NCBI GenBank assembly: GCA_034008185.1 | Contig: CM067082.1 | Span: 97,707,311-97,771,310 of the forward strand | DNA from: Gorsachius magnificus | Taxonomy: Eukaryota; Chordata; Aves; Pelecaniformes; Ardeidae | Direction: 5' to 3' | DNA: 64,000 nt | In this document: positions 35,896-48,781 of the stretch, one piece after another | How positions within the stretch are numbered: position 1 is the first letter of the stretch | Layout of the letters: each line of letters opens with the position of its first letter | Notes under the pieces: generated by a model | Database searches by the model: none | Told to the model about the DNA's origin: nothing | The model's input: the letters and a program-made list of their open reading frames with translations, nothing else | Program-made: the position numbers and the translations under genes

Positions 35896-38800
35896 CATGA
35901 ATTTCATTTGGTTGGGTTTTTTGCATTTAGTTTGCCTCTTTTGTAAATACATTTGTGTGAAAGCAAGTTGAAACAGAACTGCAGAGCATTGTTTAACATT
36001 CTATTATTCACTCTTCTTTTTCCAGTATTTATGCCAAAGTTGGCTTTTTTTTTTAATAATGTAGTGTATTTTAACCTCCTATATTCATAACTGAATTCAT
36101 TAAAGTATTCCTATTAGTTACAGACTTCTACAACTTGAGATATTTTCACTCAATTACTTCATCTAATATTTTTTTTTTAAGTCAGGTTGTTTTAGGGATT
36201 TCTATCTGGATACACAAAAGATGGCAGCCCTTAAAACTAAATTTTTTAAACATTTTAAACAAAACTACAGATTTTAAAAGAATTCTGTGGACTTCACATG
36301 TCTGACTAGGCGCAAATTTTAGCTGAAAACCTAGGGCATGACAATTTTTATATTGCAATTAGACTTTTCAAGCTCTAATGCTCTTCGCTCCCTTTCATTT
36401 CTATTTTTTTCTTGTGCATCTCTCAGAAAATCACGATTCTCTCACCATTCGATGTGAAGTGAAAGATATACAGAAATATGTTTTCTTTCCTCCCTCAAAG
36501 AGAAAAAGAAAACAATGCAAAACAAAGTCCCTTTCATGAAAAAACATGAAAAAAAATGCAAGTGAAAAGTAGACCCAAAGAGCTCATATGCATTTGTATA
36601 TGTGTATGCATGTATTCATTCACTTATCTATGTATCTCTGCTGTGTTAGATAGCTTTGTATGAACAGAATTGAGGATCATTCTGCTACTTACTGCTTAAC
36701 ATAAGCTACTTGCCCCTGAAATGACTGTACTCCACAGCGACTACCACTGCAGTTTTCCTGTCTTAAGAAAAAAAGAATGTGAACTGAGAGGAAATAGCTT
36801 TTAAAGATACACATGAAACGTTTTTAAAAAGGGGTTTTTTAACTCATCACCATCATTTTTAAGTAACTAGACAGAGAAAGACACTTAATGCAAGAGCAGG
36901 GTCCTTGGCTGATGTACAGGCCTACATCACAAAATATCCATTATTTTCAGAAGAATCTCATTCTTCCAAAGCACCATCATGTTTTCAGATCTTTGGTGTA
37001 CTTTTCCTTGCTGTGGGGAAGCTGGTAGTATCTGAACTGCCCAGGCAATTCCTAACAGCTAGCAGATTTTTGGAAGCCAGATTTTTTCAGTTTACCCAGT
37101 AAGATAAACAAAAGATAAAAAACACCCCACCACCCCCACCCCCAAATTTATAAAACATTTTTAAGGTGTTTTTGATTGCAGGTCAACTCTAAATGATGGC
37201 CCAGACTATTTTCCCTTGCCATCTTTTGTACAATCAAACTGAGGAAAGCTAAATTCTGCTAGAGCAGACTTTGTGAGCAGATGTTCTTCTGCACAAAAGG
37301 TAGACCCATAAAAATCAGTCCCTCAATATTTTATTTATATAAATGTTATGAACGTGTGTTAGAACAGGTTATGATAACTTAGGGCAGTATCAATCAACAA
37401 GGCAATGCTTTTGTATAGGCCATGGGATATCAATGAAGTGAAAGTATTGTATATGTTTATGTAGGCTCTGTTTGATGTAATACTACAACTCATCTACCAA
37501 TCTCCATCTCTGACCCTGACATTGCTTTAAAGAACACAAACAGATAAGAGTCAGGAGGTTAAAAACATCCATGATGTAAAGTTGTGTTTACTGAAGACTT
37601 TTGTCGGTAATTTTTGGGTGTTCCAACAGTTGTCCCCTAATTTCAACCACTTGTCAAAAATGAATCCTAGGCAAGGGTTACTTTTCTACAAGACTTTTCC
37701 CATTGGTTTCTCAGTAATTCTTAGCCAATGACCTCACTTTGCATTTTAAATAAAGTTTGGGATTTTCTATTTTTTTCTTTAAAGCCACATGGAGTGACTC
37801 ATAGAACATAAAGTTTTATATAAGTTTGTGTACAAGTCATCTTTATCCTCTAATCACCAAAAATTCAAGTGACTTGCCAAATAATTTCCTACAGGGACTG
37901 CTTCTCTGGGTATGTTTAAAAAAAACCAAAACAACCCATGGAATATCCTCATTATTTTTCTTTCGGTAAGAAACTAATCCTGAATTGTAAAGCTTAATAT
38001 CCGAAACTACTGTGTAATATACACACACAGACACACATATGGCATCAAAGATATGAACAGCTATGATAAAAATACAAAAAACCTAGTCCCTTATCTGTCA
38101 TTTATCCCATATCAAAAAAAGCTTTGTTTTAGCTCCGTGGATTATTAGGAATTTTTTATCTGAGTAATTGACAGTACTTAGGTTATTGATGAATAATTTG
38201 ATTCAAGCATTTATTATATATGCCATTTGGTACTATTTTTCTATTCTGGTTGGGTAGGCATGACTTTTAGAATTAGATTCTGGATGTAGATAATGAGGTG
38301 TTCCAAGTTTGTGTTTCGCTAACATTTGCAGACTGACTTTTGCTATTTTTTTCCCCAGCAACTAATTTTGCCAGAATGTGGAAATATTTTAGAAATACCT
38401 AAAACTAAAACTGCAGAAACTCTAGTCTAAAGAGAAGAAAAGTGAGAGGCTGTCTCATGGCAAGTCTAGCTAGGGAAGAGAAGAAAAAGTAATTTATTTC
38501 CTTGGTGGCACCCAAAGTGTCTGGGCACTGAGTAAAACACCTCATTCACAATGTTGTGCGTACATAGACCAGTCAGATAATTATTTTCTAAGAACTATTG
38601 AGCTCTTCTGGCAAGACAGGTTAAAGTCCTCCTTTAGTCATCCTACCATGCGCCAGCTGCTCCATGCAGTGATGGCACAAGTGTGAATTTGCCTGGCTGG
38701 AGAAATAATCCAGAAACAATTTGACAAGCGGTAAAGCTGAAATCATGCCGCAGAGTGTGAGTTCCTGTGTGGAGAGCTAATATAAAAAATCTCCTACTTC

Positions 38801-41800
38801 ACCCATTCTGCTGTAGTCAGCATAACTAACCCCAGGTAGGAGTATTCCCTGGGACCAGCCATGGCAAGGAAGGCTTTTCAGTGCCTACCAGGGTGAGCTA
38901 TAGCTTAGCAGCAACTTTGAAAAATGTAAATTAACCTTTTAGCACTGGCTGCAGACACCTAAACTAGCATCAGATGTTTAAATCTCTTTGTGTTCTTCAA
39001 CCACTGTGTCTTTCTGGGCCCAGGAACAGAAAAGGGCACCACCAACCAAGTAAGGTGCCCTATACTGCAGTGCCTGAGGGCTGTAGGCACTGATGACATG
39101 AGTCTCCAGCCTTCACCACTGTTAGGTTTACTGTCTTAAGTGGTTGCTATCTTATACTGATGAAGGAAAAGGTAAATTCCCCAGAGATTTACTCTAAAAG
39201 CAATTTAAATATAATAGGGCGTTCAAATACATATTAAGGCATCTCATGTGAAGGACAGTTTGAGACAGTTACAGAAGGCGACTGCTTGCTTTAATGTCTG
39301 GGTCTGTCACATGGGTTAAGAACCCAGCTGCACTTAGAACTCCCCTTTCCTCCCTAAGCTAATACATGGCTTTCTAGTAACAAGCCTTTTCACATGCAGT
39401 AGGGAGAACAGTAGGCAGTACTGATGGAGAAAAAGTGAGATCCAGCCCCAGGCTGAGGGCGTCATAGTCACAGCCAGTTACACAACGTAGGGGAAAAGTG
39501 TTGTGGGACAACAGCCAACAATAATTCATTTATATTTGTTTATACATCATCAAATACAACCATGGATCTGCTCTTTCACAGTAGAAAGGCTGGATTTTTA
39601 AAGGAGTTTACTGCTAACCCAAAAATGGAGGCGCCCCGATGTTTCAAATTCCTGCTCTTTTCTATTGAGGCTTCGTGGAGGCTTTTCTCCTCCAGGAGCA
39701 TCTTTGGCTGTTAGTAATAGAATCTAAAATGCTGTTCTTTCATCTTTTTATGCTTTTAAAAATTCTAATAAAAATAGGAGTAAGTTATAGGACCCAGGCC
39801 ACAGTAAGTCACAAGGTCTTTTTTCTCTGGTTATCCATCCTACAAAGTGGGAAGCCAAACCTGGGGGACAAACATGCCTGAACTGTGCCTGCTATAGGAA
39901 CAGGGGCTGGGCTGCAGGCAGAGTGGAAGACGGCAGCCTGAAATTCTCACAAAGAAAGCAAGAGGGCTGTTACTGGCAGCAAAATGATACACTGTTAAAA
40001 CAGGAGGGCACATTTCTCTGGACCATTTACAATTGTTTCGCAGATTCAGGTTATTCATTTCTGCATTGGTTCTTACAAAAATAAAACTGTTTTCCTGCTG
40101 CTTTTCTCAAGAAATCTGTCCCTGCCTTTTGCCCTGGGGCATTTCTGATTTCAGCAATATCATTGCTCTTTATTATTATTATAATACTGTTGCTAGTAAT
40201 ACCAAGAGTACTTTTTTTCAGGTTTCAGAGCCTCTACTGTTTCCCCAGAGGATGAGAGATGGGGCTCTGGGACTTCAGACAGTTCTAGAGAGCTTGAGGC
40301 TTGAATGGAGAACTGAAATCAGCTAAGCTGCTGCTGGGATTCAGGGTTGCCTGAGCTATTCAGGCATCACCACCACTGAATTAGTGTCTGATAGTTATCA
40401 AGTGTGAAAGCTTTTGATGCTTACTGCAGCCTTAATCTACATGTATTTACTATTTCAAACTCTTTGCAGGGGATCCACAGCGAGGTATAGGCAAGTTCAC
40501 ACTGTCCAGAGGAACAAAGATGCTCAGAAGTGCTGGCCTCTGCTTGGGACCCCTGAACCCTTTTGCGTGAGGGGGGCAGGGCTTGCTTTCTGGGGGAAGA
40601 GGTTAGGAGAACAGCATGAAGTCAAAGTAACTGTTAGACACAACAGCCTCATACAGGCAGGTTACCCTGTGTGGCACTTACTTGGGCAAATATACCTCAA
40701 CAAGCATTTTAGAGAAAACTGAAGCTGCTAACTCCACTTAGCAGTTTTAAGGCTGCTTGAAGGAGAGCACACTTTGCAAAGAGAGACGTGAAGGGGTTAA
40801 TCCAAGCTGTTATTATATCAAAATCACACTGGTGATAAGATTGAATGTCACATGAATATTTGCCTGACCTACTGTATAAATAATCTCCACCATCAAACAC
40901 AGAGATCACACAGGGTTACTGGATTAAAAAAAAAAATCAATATAATTAATGTATAATGAAACAAAGCAAAAAGCCAAGATCAGATTGTCAAGGCACTTCA
41001 TTACAGATGAAAGCAGAGTGCCTCTCTTTACGAATAGGAATTTGACTGCATTCAATAAATCACTGTGATTTTGCCTTCTGTAGCAAAGCCACATGGAAAA
41101 GAATAAAACTTCTAGTGATCCAGGCTTGGTGATTATGGGTCAGTTGTAAAAACTAAGACAGACACAGAGAAGAATTATTAGATGTCTCAAAAGCTTTTCT
41201 CTCATGAAATCTGATTAATTGAGCTGTTGTAGAAGTGTTTATATGTGTAACTATAAAAGTAAGACTTTAATTTTTTGTTGTTGCTGTTGTTATTACAGTG
41301 ACTTGTTGACTGTGACATAGCCAACAAGAAAAAATAAACAGGCCCTCAACACCACCTTCTTTTTAATGTGATTTTCTACATTTTCTTATATAGCACTTTT
41401 CCTCCTCCCTCTGATTTAATAATTTTCTCATTCTCAAAGATACCTCCCTAGTGAAAACATGTTCTGGAGACTTATTGAGTATATGCAAAAAAATATACCA
41501 TTTAAAATAATCCGTTCAAGAGTTATTTTTCTTTAACTCCACTGATTTGGCATTCTGAGAAACTGGAATGGCCAGTTGACCTTTTAAGTGTCATGACTCT
41601 GCTGGTGTGTTTTTGCTTGCCTTATTTGTTTCTTCTCCAAGTGTAGTCATCAGTGTCTTTTAATTTTGCTGGTCTCATGTAAGGGCTTTGCTCTGTGTTT
41701 TGTTTTCTTTAATCAGTTTTTATTATCACCCAATTGTGGCCAAAAAAACCCACCTGCTACTGAATATCCTAGTCAAGGTCAGGATACACTATTGATTTGT

Positions 41801-42569
41801 ATGCTTGCATCATAACCTTTGTAGTATAATTGCCAGGTTTTTTGTGTTTTTTTTTCTTAGAGAGGAGCAACAAGTGCTAAAGCACCCATCTCCTCTGTAT
41901 GAATACTCTCACACAGCACGGATTTGATTTAATTGCATGCTGTATGATACAGTAAATTGTGTGGTGCTCTCTTGGCTGGGAAGTATACTTTGAAACCCAT
42001 TTTACCTAGGCATCTTGTAAATGCTTTTTTGGATCCAGTTCCTCTCCCAATAAATGTGTCAGCAGTGCTGCCCATATTTTCATTCCTATATCTGAATTCA
42101 CATCTCCTTTCCATATTATAAAGCTGGATTTTTCAATTTCTAGGAACAGAACCTTTGTTTTCCTATCCTAGAGGTATGAGGTATTTCTTTTCCCTTTCAT
42201 TGCTGGCATGTCCTCTTCAGGAGAAGATACAAGATGTAAGCTTTAGGAGGCTTATGGTATCTGCCAGTGAAGAGGGTCACAAAGAGGACAAAGCTGCAAT
42301 GACATAAAGAGCTGAAAGCAGAAGCCAGTTAGAAGAGGACATGTAGAGCTAGGAAAGGCCAAAAGGACAAAATGGAGGACAACAAAAGGAATCAAAGTGG
42401 CAGCAACAGTAAGAAGCAGAAAATATATGATTTATTTATTTCTTTTTTAGCTCCCTGGGAGAAATGAAGGATGGGTTTCCCCCTTCTTTCCATTTCTTCA
42501 ATAAAAATGAACTAAACCAGAAAAAAACCTCACAAAACCCCAAATAAATAAAATACTACAGATGCAAGA

Positions 42570-42730
42570 CAGTGAGCCACTGACTCCACAGTAAGTCTAG
42601 AGATGGTGACTACTGCCTTGTGACCTAGGACACTTGGTTTCAAGGTCCTATCTCAGAAGGGGATTTGAAATGTGGTCTCTCACTTCCCAGAGTTTTATTG
42701 TGTGGGCTGCTGAAACTACAGGCAGATCGA
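42570..42730. mobile_element. Possible ancient palindromic DNA element
   Basis: TTGTGACCTAGGACACTTGG and GGATTTGAAATGTGGTCTCT recall the two arms of an old amniote repeat (ordered 'drop in list / ggattcgaacc' style). Weak, from memory only. Confidence 0.25.
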
Positions 42731-45700
42731 TATACCTCCTGTCTGACCGGTGTCTGCTACACATCTCCTGTCCACACGTCCCATCTCAGGGTGGAGGAGT
42801 GGGACTGATGTAAAGCACTGTGAGATCACATGTATGGGCAGACCCAGGAGGCTGGCAGCCAGTAGCTACTGTCAAGATCTACGGGGTTTGCACACCCAGT
42901 GGGACCGACTGCACAATCAAACAAAATTTCATTGGACTGAACATCAGATTGGACTGAATATCAGATCTGAGGTTTTCTGGGAGGGGGAGCTTCGTCCTCG
43001 GTTGGGTCCTAGGATCTGTACTTAAGACTAGTTTTTAATAACATTTGAAAATATCACCCAATAGCTTTAACTGGTCCAACTTTTGTATGTGCTGCTAGGC
43101 TCAGTCAAAACTTCAGTATGCTTGTTCATTTTTTTCTAATAAGTCTGAAGTGTCGAGGAGTGAGCTGTTTTAATAGGCATTGTGGATTGCAAAGACAGTG
43201 TGTCTTATAGAAAAAAACACGCTAGAGTGCAGGTCAGTGACACTGCTGTGTGATTTATTACTCAGGGTTTTGTCCATAGCAGAAATGTAACTATGTTGTG
43301 ATTTAGAGGAAATAAAAAAATCTGTTTTTACTTAAGTTTTCTACTTTTCCTAGTTATCCTAAAATTGTTCAGCTATGATCAGTAAAGAAATAACTTAGTT
43401 ACCAGTTCTCTGTTATTTAAATCTGAAATATGTTAAATATGTGTGCTAAACATTTTTGTCTTCAATCTGGCCTCCTACAGAAGCACTGCAGCTGGGCAGA
43501 GCACTCCCAGCTCTGTCAACAGGAGTGTTACCATTGCTTCAGTGGGAACAAGGCTGAGCTCATAAATCCAGGGTGAAGACATTTCTGTCTCTTCCCTCTG
43601 TTCTTGGTAGTGTTTTTGTTCTTCTTCATCCAACATCACGCTTAGTCACCATCAGCAGGTAGATTGTGTAATATCCGTTCAGAGACAAGTGTACTGAAAA
43701 CAGTTCCCTAGGTCAAGGTCATAGCTTAGCTCCTAAAGGAAAAATACTGCCCTAAAAGAGTACCCTCAGGGGGAAGGCTGTTTTGAACTTAGAAACATGT
43801 TCTGTGTTGCATTGGAAAGCAAGGACAAGAGCAAGGCTCAAGAACCCTGCAACTCTGATTCACATTCATCCATGAAGAAAAAGGGCTTTTTATTTTACAA
43901 AACATGATGCCTTGGGGGTTATCTTCTCATAATAATCTGTGTCTGTAGTCCCTAATCTTTTCCAGCCTTAGCACCTGCAATCCATACTTAAGGTGACTAA
44001 TTATTAGAGAGGCCTATTTTTTGGAGGTGTTGGACTCTCTGGCTTCCTTTAAGTCTTTTTTTACACTGTGGTAATATTGCAATGTAAATATGCATAAAGG
44101 AACTTTGCATATTAAGAGACTTGCTAAGCAAACAGTAATTCACCATTGTTGCCACTAGAGGATAAAATTAAACAACATTGAATTATTTTCAAAGTATATA
44201 TATATACTAGAACAGAAAACTAGCTGTATCATTAAACATTAAACTCCAGTAGACTTGGGAATCTATTGGAGAAACAAATGAAAGACCAAGCCCTGTAAAG
44301 AAAAGAAATACTATGGTTTTTTTTAATTTTGCCCCAATGGATATACTAATATGTGAAGTGCAATAATAGCAGTGTAGTTTTGTATGTGTAGTTTGTTGTA
44401 TGTAGTTTCATATTCCCTAACACTCTGGCTCTTAAAAATTAGAGACAACATTTTCTTTGGGGACGTTATTCAATAGGCAATAATGTGTAGTTTAGTGCTA
44501 TATAGGTCTGCTTGAAGTCCCTTGGTATTCTAACTTATAATTAACAATACTACTATTATGTAGAGTATCGGACACATTTCAGAAAACCATTGAAGCACCA
44601 ATTAATTCTATTAATAATAAAAATAATAAAAGGCTATCAGAGCAATATTGTGACTTTTGCAAATTCACGAGAACCTAAATTACTCTGCAATAAGTGCTAT
44701 ACAGTCTTTTGTATTTCTTTTTAAACATTCCAAAGAGAGGAAGTAGAAGTCATTTTCAAAATCCTGAAAGCCCTTAGTTTTGTGCATCTGTCTGCCTGAT
44801 ACAGCTTCAGGACTTGCAAAGGCCCAGACAAAATCAAATCTGTGTTACCACTCGGGGCAATTTGTTTCCCTCCACTGAGGAAAGTGTCTGGGATTTTATT
44901 GGCATCAACTAGTTCCATAAATTTGGCAGGGCAGCAGCTTTGTTTTCTGGAAAACTTTCCCAGCATTTACTGTGTTCTGAATCTTAGAAAGTTTTGTGTT
45001 GCAGTTGGCACAAACCCAAAGACTTTTTAGATGTTAAGTAGCCATGTTCCCCGGATTCCTCTTGCATTTGATGTAGCCCAAACCAGAGCCTGAGAAGGAC
45101 TTTCCCAGCAGCTACATCCCTGGCCTGCTAAGGGCTGGAACTTGGTCCAGTTGGCCTTTAATGACCTTTCCACTTGGCCTAGCATCATGGAGGGGGTCAA
45201 CCTAAAGGGGCACTTAGGGGTATGACAGCTGAGGCTGAGTTTTGGCAGAATACTGTCATGGGGTGTCAGAGGGTATCAGATGGGCAAGGAATCCAGCAAT
45301 GAAAAGCAGGCATGGAAGACAGAAGAATTCTATGTCTTGTAAGGAAGGAAGCCCCTAGAGGCCAGATTGGAGAAGACATTAGACAGAGACATTTGAAGAC
45401 CAAGGAACTGGATTGGCTCAGGTGGGAGGCCAGAGAGACTTTGAGAGGTGATTGAGGGAGACAGAAAAGCAGAAACAGTATCAAGAATTTCTGAGACCAG
45501 GATGAGAAGCCTGAAGAAAGAACAAGTGGAACTGGCTATCTGGGAAGGTACAAATAAACAAGAGACAGAACTGGGTCATTTGGATTAAGCATTGGGTCAT
45601 GTGGCCAGACTAATCTGTGCTTGTCCCAGGGGTAGAGGAGGGTTTTACACTAACCTTGCACTTGCCTGATCTTAGTTCACCCCCTGGCACAAATCATGGA

Positions 45701-47163
45701 TGCTGATGAAATGCCTGCAAGCTCAAGGGGAATAGCAGCACATCTGCAACCATGCCTATTTTATCTCAAAAGCAGCTTGGGATCTACATCAGCCAGGAGC
45801 TCCCTGGTTGCCAGAAGAACCTGTAGAGGCCAGACAAGCAGCCTGGGTAACAAACAAAAAAACCAATTAACTAAACATCAAACCAAGTGAGCATGCCTTA
45901 GCTGGTGACCTGAGGGGCAACATCGGTCTACTGCCTGGCTACGACAGAAAGCCAGGTCTGAGGACAAGGCTGTTCTGAGAAACTCTAAAGAGTTTCACTT
46001 CAGGAATCATTAGCAAAAACATCCTAATTCCTTTGAAATCCTAAGAGAGGTTGTAAAACCACAACTCCACTCTTGCATTTTTTAGCATAACACAGCTGCT
46101 ATTGGTTAGTCTGTCTCATAACATTGTCTTGGGCCATGCTTCTGCTTCTCTGCCATCTTAGACATGAAATATTACAAGTTTCAGTGTGTGAGAAAGAAAT
46201 GCAAAAGCTTCCCTTGCCTCTGTCCTTAATTTGCAGCTTCTTTTGAGCAGGATCTCTCCCCTTCAGGATAATTAGGTAGTGCCTGGGACTGGGCTGCAAA
46301 ACCAACATAGCCAGGAAACTGCACGTGCTAAAGCCACACAAGTGCAGGGATATGTGTATGCAGTAAGACTGGGGTGTCAGCAGCAGGGACCCAGAACACA
46401 GATCACGTAAAAGTGTTAAACTCTGCCTAAAGATTAAGTAACAGACAGCAATAGAAACTAACATGAGCATTATGCTTTTGGCATCACTTCTTGACTGGTG
46501 CTTCAGAAAGAGCTTCTGTGAGCTAAATTATCATTTTGCCAATACAGCTGTCAGGGAGACACCCTTCTTGCCCCCCATGCAACAGCTCCAAAACTAAAAA
46601 CAGAAAATCCATACCCTGTCAAAGAACACAGCTGAGCATTGAGGACCTCCAATGCAACAGTGAGGTGCATTTACAATCTGGGGCAAACTCATTTTGAACC
46701 AAAACTTCAAAACAAATTGTCATTAATTAGTAATCTCTAGAGGCTGGCCTCCCTCCTTGGTGCCTCTCACTATTTCCTCATCTCCCCAGCTAGCAGCAAA
46801 AACATTCCTGATTGCATCAGTTTTGATTACTCTTTAGATGAGGAGATTCTCCTTTGGCTAACCAGGATTGCACTCTATGTGGCCACTAGGACTTTGTCAC
46901 TTAAGGAACATCAGCAACCCTAGAAGGTTTGAAAGCTACACAAAGGAATATGGTCAGGAAGAGCTGTGGAGGATGAAGAAAGATTCTCCCTCCCTTCTTT
47001 GTTCCAGGCCTTCAGCCATGATAAGTTAACATTGACTCTCACATAGAGGCACTTCTTAATTTGTACCTGATGTCTCCTTTAAGAGGCAAAAAGAATCACA
47101 AAACAAATAAAGAACCTTGGAAGGAAAGAGGAAATCTAACAGGCACTATAGTCAGGTGTGTGA

Positions 47164-47169
47164 TTTATT
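47164..47169 (-). terminator. Polyadenylation signal of the sororin-like gene
   Basis: AATAAA on the - strand, 58 nt after the TGA, with T/GT-containing sequence further downstream. No poly-A tract follows, which argues against a simple retrocopy. Confidence 0.6.
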
Positions 47170-47226
47170 GAAACCAGCTGTTCCCACAAGAAGTATGTGA
47201 CAGCACTAATTCCATAGGTAGTTCAG

Positions 47227-47313
47227 TCAAGCTTCTTCAATTGTCAGTTCATGTTCAGTTGCTTCCTCGATGTTTTTAAGTTGACGAAGTACCCATTCTC
47301 TTTGTTTCTTTCT
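47227..47313 (-). CDS. Sororin-like gene, last coding exon
   Basis: Too short for a typical ORF search. Acceptor TTTTCTTTTCTATAACAG precedes 47313. The frame reads RKKQREWVLRQLKNIEEA then TEHELTIEEA and stop TGA (47229-47227). AATAAA follows on the same strand at 47169-47164, 58 nt past the stop. The combination of strong acceptor, acidic C-terminus and nearby polyadenylation signal is what makes the locus credible. Confidence 0.6.
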   Translation of the reverse strand, partial: RKKQREWVLRQLKNIEEATEHELTIEEA

Positions 47314-48781
47314 CTGTTATAGAAAAGAAAATATTATTTACTCAGCCCAATCCATTCAGTTGTCACCTGCTTTAAAAAAAAAAAAAAACACCTAGACCCA
47401 AACATCACACACAAAACATTATGAACCCAAATGGATTTTGGCTGAAGTTTTCCATTTGTTTTAAGCTAAGAAGCCTTTACTCTCAGAGTGGGCAAGTTTT
47501 CCTGAGTTTCCAACACACCCTTGAACAATATGGTACAGGGAAAAAACCAAACCAGAATAAAATTTGATGGCTTCACACTGACATGACAGCCTTCAGAGTC
47601 TAACCCTGTTGCCCCCCTATCCTTTCTATGGGCTTTCCACAAGTCCTTGCCAATAATCTAGTTCTGTGGAGCATGAGAACTCAATTTCCTAGAACAGAAA
47701 AATAAAGACCTGCATAAGGTCTATTAATCTAAGCTTTGCCCAGGAAAGCCTACACTGATTGAAGGACTGCACACAAGACCCCATTTGCAATGTCTGGCGG
47801 TCTTTTTATAAAGCACTACAATTTGGATTAAACAGGGAAAATAGATGATTTGTTTCTCCAGTTTTAGTTAACTTGCCAATATTAAGAAACTTTGGAATTT
47901 AAATCACTGATTTCTTCCTATTCTGAAGTTTCTCCTAAAGAAACATACATTTAAAAAAAAATCTACTTTTGCACTAGTGTACACAACTAGTCCTGCAAGC
48001 TGAAGTAAGTACTAGTTTGGAAGACTGCATCCCATCCAGTCTGTGATTAGAAATGATACTACAGAGTCAAGTAGATTATGACACAATTCATAAATGTATA
48101 TTCTCTCTGGTGAAGTTGTGGAAATGTCCCATAACTAAAATATTCCCATATTACTAGAAAGATATACATATATTCAGCATTGGTAGGAAATGGTATAGCT
48201 TAGCTATTTCATAACAAAGGGAAAGCAATCACCACAAGAGCTTTATCAGTTTTCTTCTTTCTGGTTTTTACTATCGGGACATCTTTTATCCCTGGTATTC
48301 CAGTAACAAGCCATGAAGGTCCACTCTTGGAAGTTACTGTAGTCTCCTCAGATGCTTTGATGGGAGCTTGAGTTTCCACATTTGGGACAACCTCATCACT
48401 TGGCTCTTCAGTTGATTCATTAGAGGCCAACACTGTAGAAAGCCTCCTTCTAGAAAATACAACCCGAGGGCTTTGGCTTCTCTTTTGGTTTAATTCTTGC
48501 GAGTCAAACACTGTTGAAAGGCTTTTCGGGGATGTATGAGGGATGTATGCTTCAACACGTACTAATGATACTTGAGCTAACAATCTACTTAGGTTTGATT
48601 TTGGTACTGGAGATCCATAAACTCTCTTACTGGCATCTTGGTCCTTGATTGACTGATTTGTCAGATCTATAAGAGATGGCATTGTTCTTGAAAGCATTGA
48701 GTCTACTGGAGTGCTGTGTTTCACCATTCTCTTTTTCAGAGATCTTTTAACATTCAGAAAAGAATCTTCTTCCTCTGACAT
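47227..48781 (-). CDS. Tentative sororin-like (CDCA5-family) gene, two coding exons
   Basis: Coding exons 48781-48233 and 47313-47227 join in phase 0 to a 211-residue basic, Ser/Thr-rich protein (human sororin 252). Start: Met at 48781, with TAA in the same frame 13-15 nt upstream. Several SP or TP sites suit a mitotic kinase substrate (STPVDS, YGSPVP, HTSPKS, SQSPRVVF). The C-terminus shows PGI, a lysine-rich stretch (TRKKKTDK), then EW-x7-[FI]-E-x-A-x3-[DE]-L-x-[VI]-E at the very end. Human sororin, as I remember it, has the same order and spacing (PGI, KRKKKK, DEW, FEAAEQFDLLVE). Sororin binds cohesin-PDS5 and blocks WAPL to maintain sister-chromatid cohesion. No KEN box or FGF motif is visible, so it could be a divergent or different chromatin protein. 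Splicing, AATAAA and the open frame support a real gene. Confidence 0.55.
47314..48232 (-). other. Intron of the sororin-like gene
   Basis: 919 nt, A/T-rich, with an A run at about 47371-47387 (plus strand). No other exon was recognised inside it. Confidence 0.5.
48233..48781 (-). CDS. Sororin-like gene, large coding exon
   Basis: 549 nt open frame, beginning MSEEEDSFLNVKRSLKKR. Its most protein-like features are proline-directed Ser/Thr sites, a twice-occurring LSTV[FL] motif (SLSTVF, RLSTVL) and basic patches. The donor is chosen at 48232 (V|GTGATT) because it gives phase 0 and the same 23-residue spacing between PGI and EW as human sororin; GTGGTG three bases earlier is the alternative. 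A pyrimidine-rich tract ending CAAG at about 48798 may be the acceptor of a 5' UTR intron. Confidence 0.6.

Larger units (their letters stand above)
35320..47163. other. Intergenic DNA between IGFBP1 and the sororin-like gene
   Basis: About 12 kb, mostly A/T-rich, without a supportable exon. Contains the 14-bp hairpin and one doubtful old repeat. The stretch 40780-40930 has several homeodomain-like ATTA/TAAT words and could be an enhancer, but sequence alone does not show it. Confidence 0.5.
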
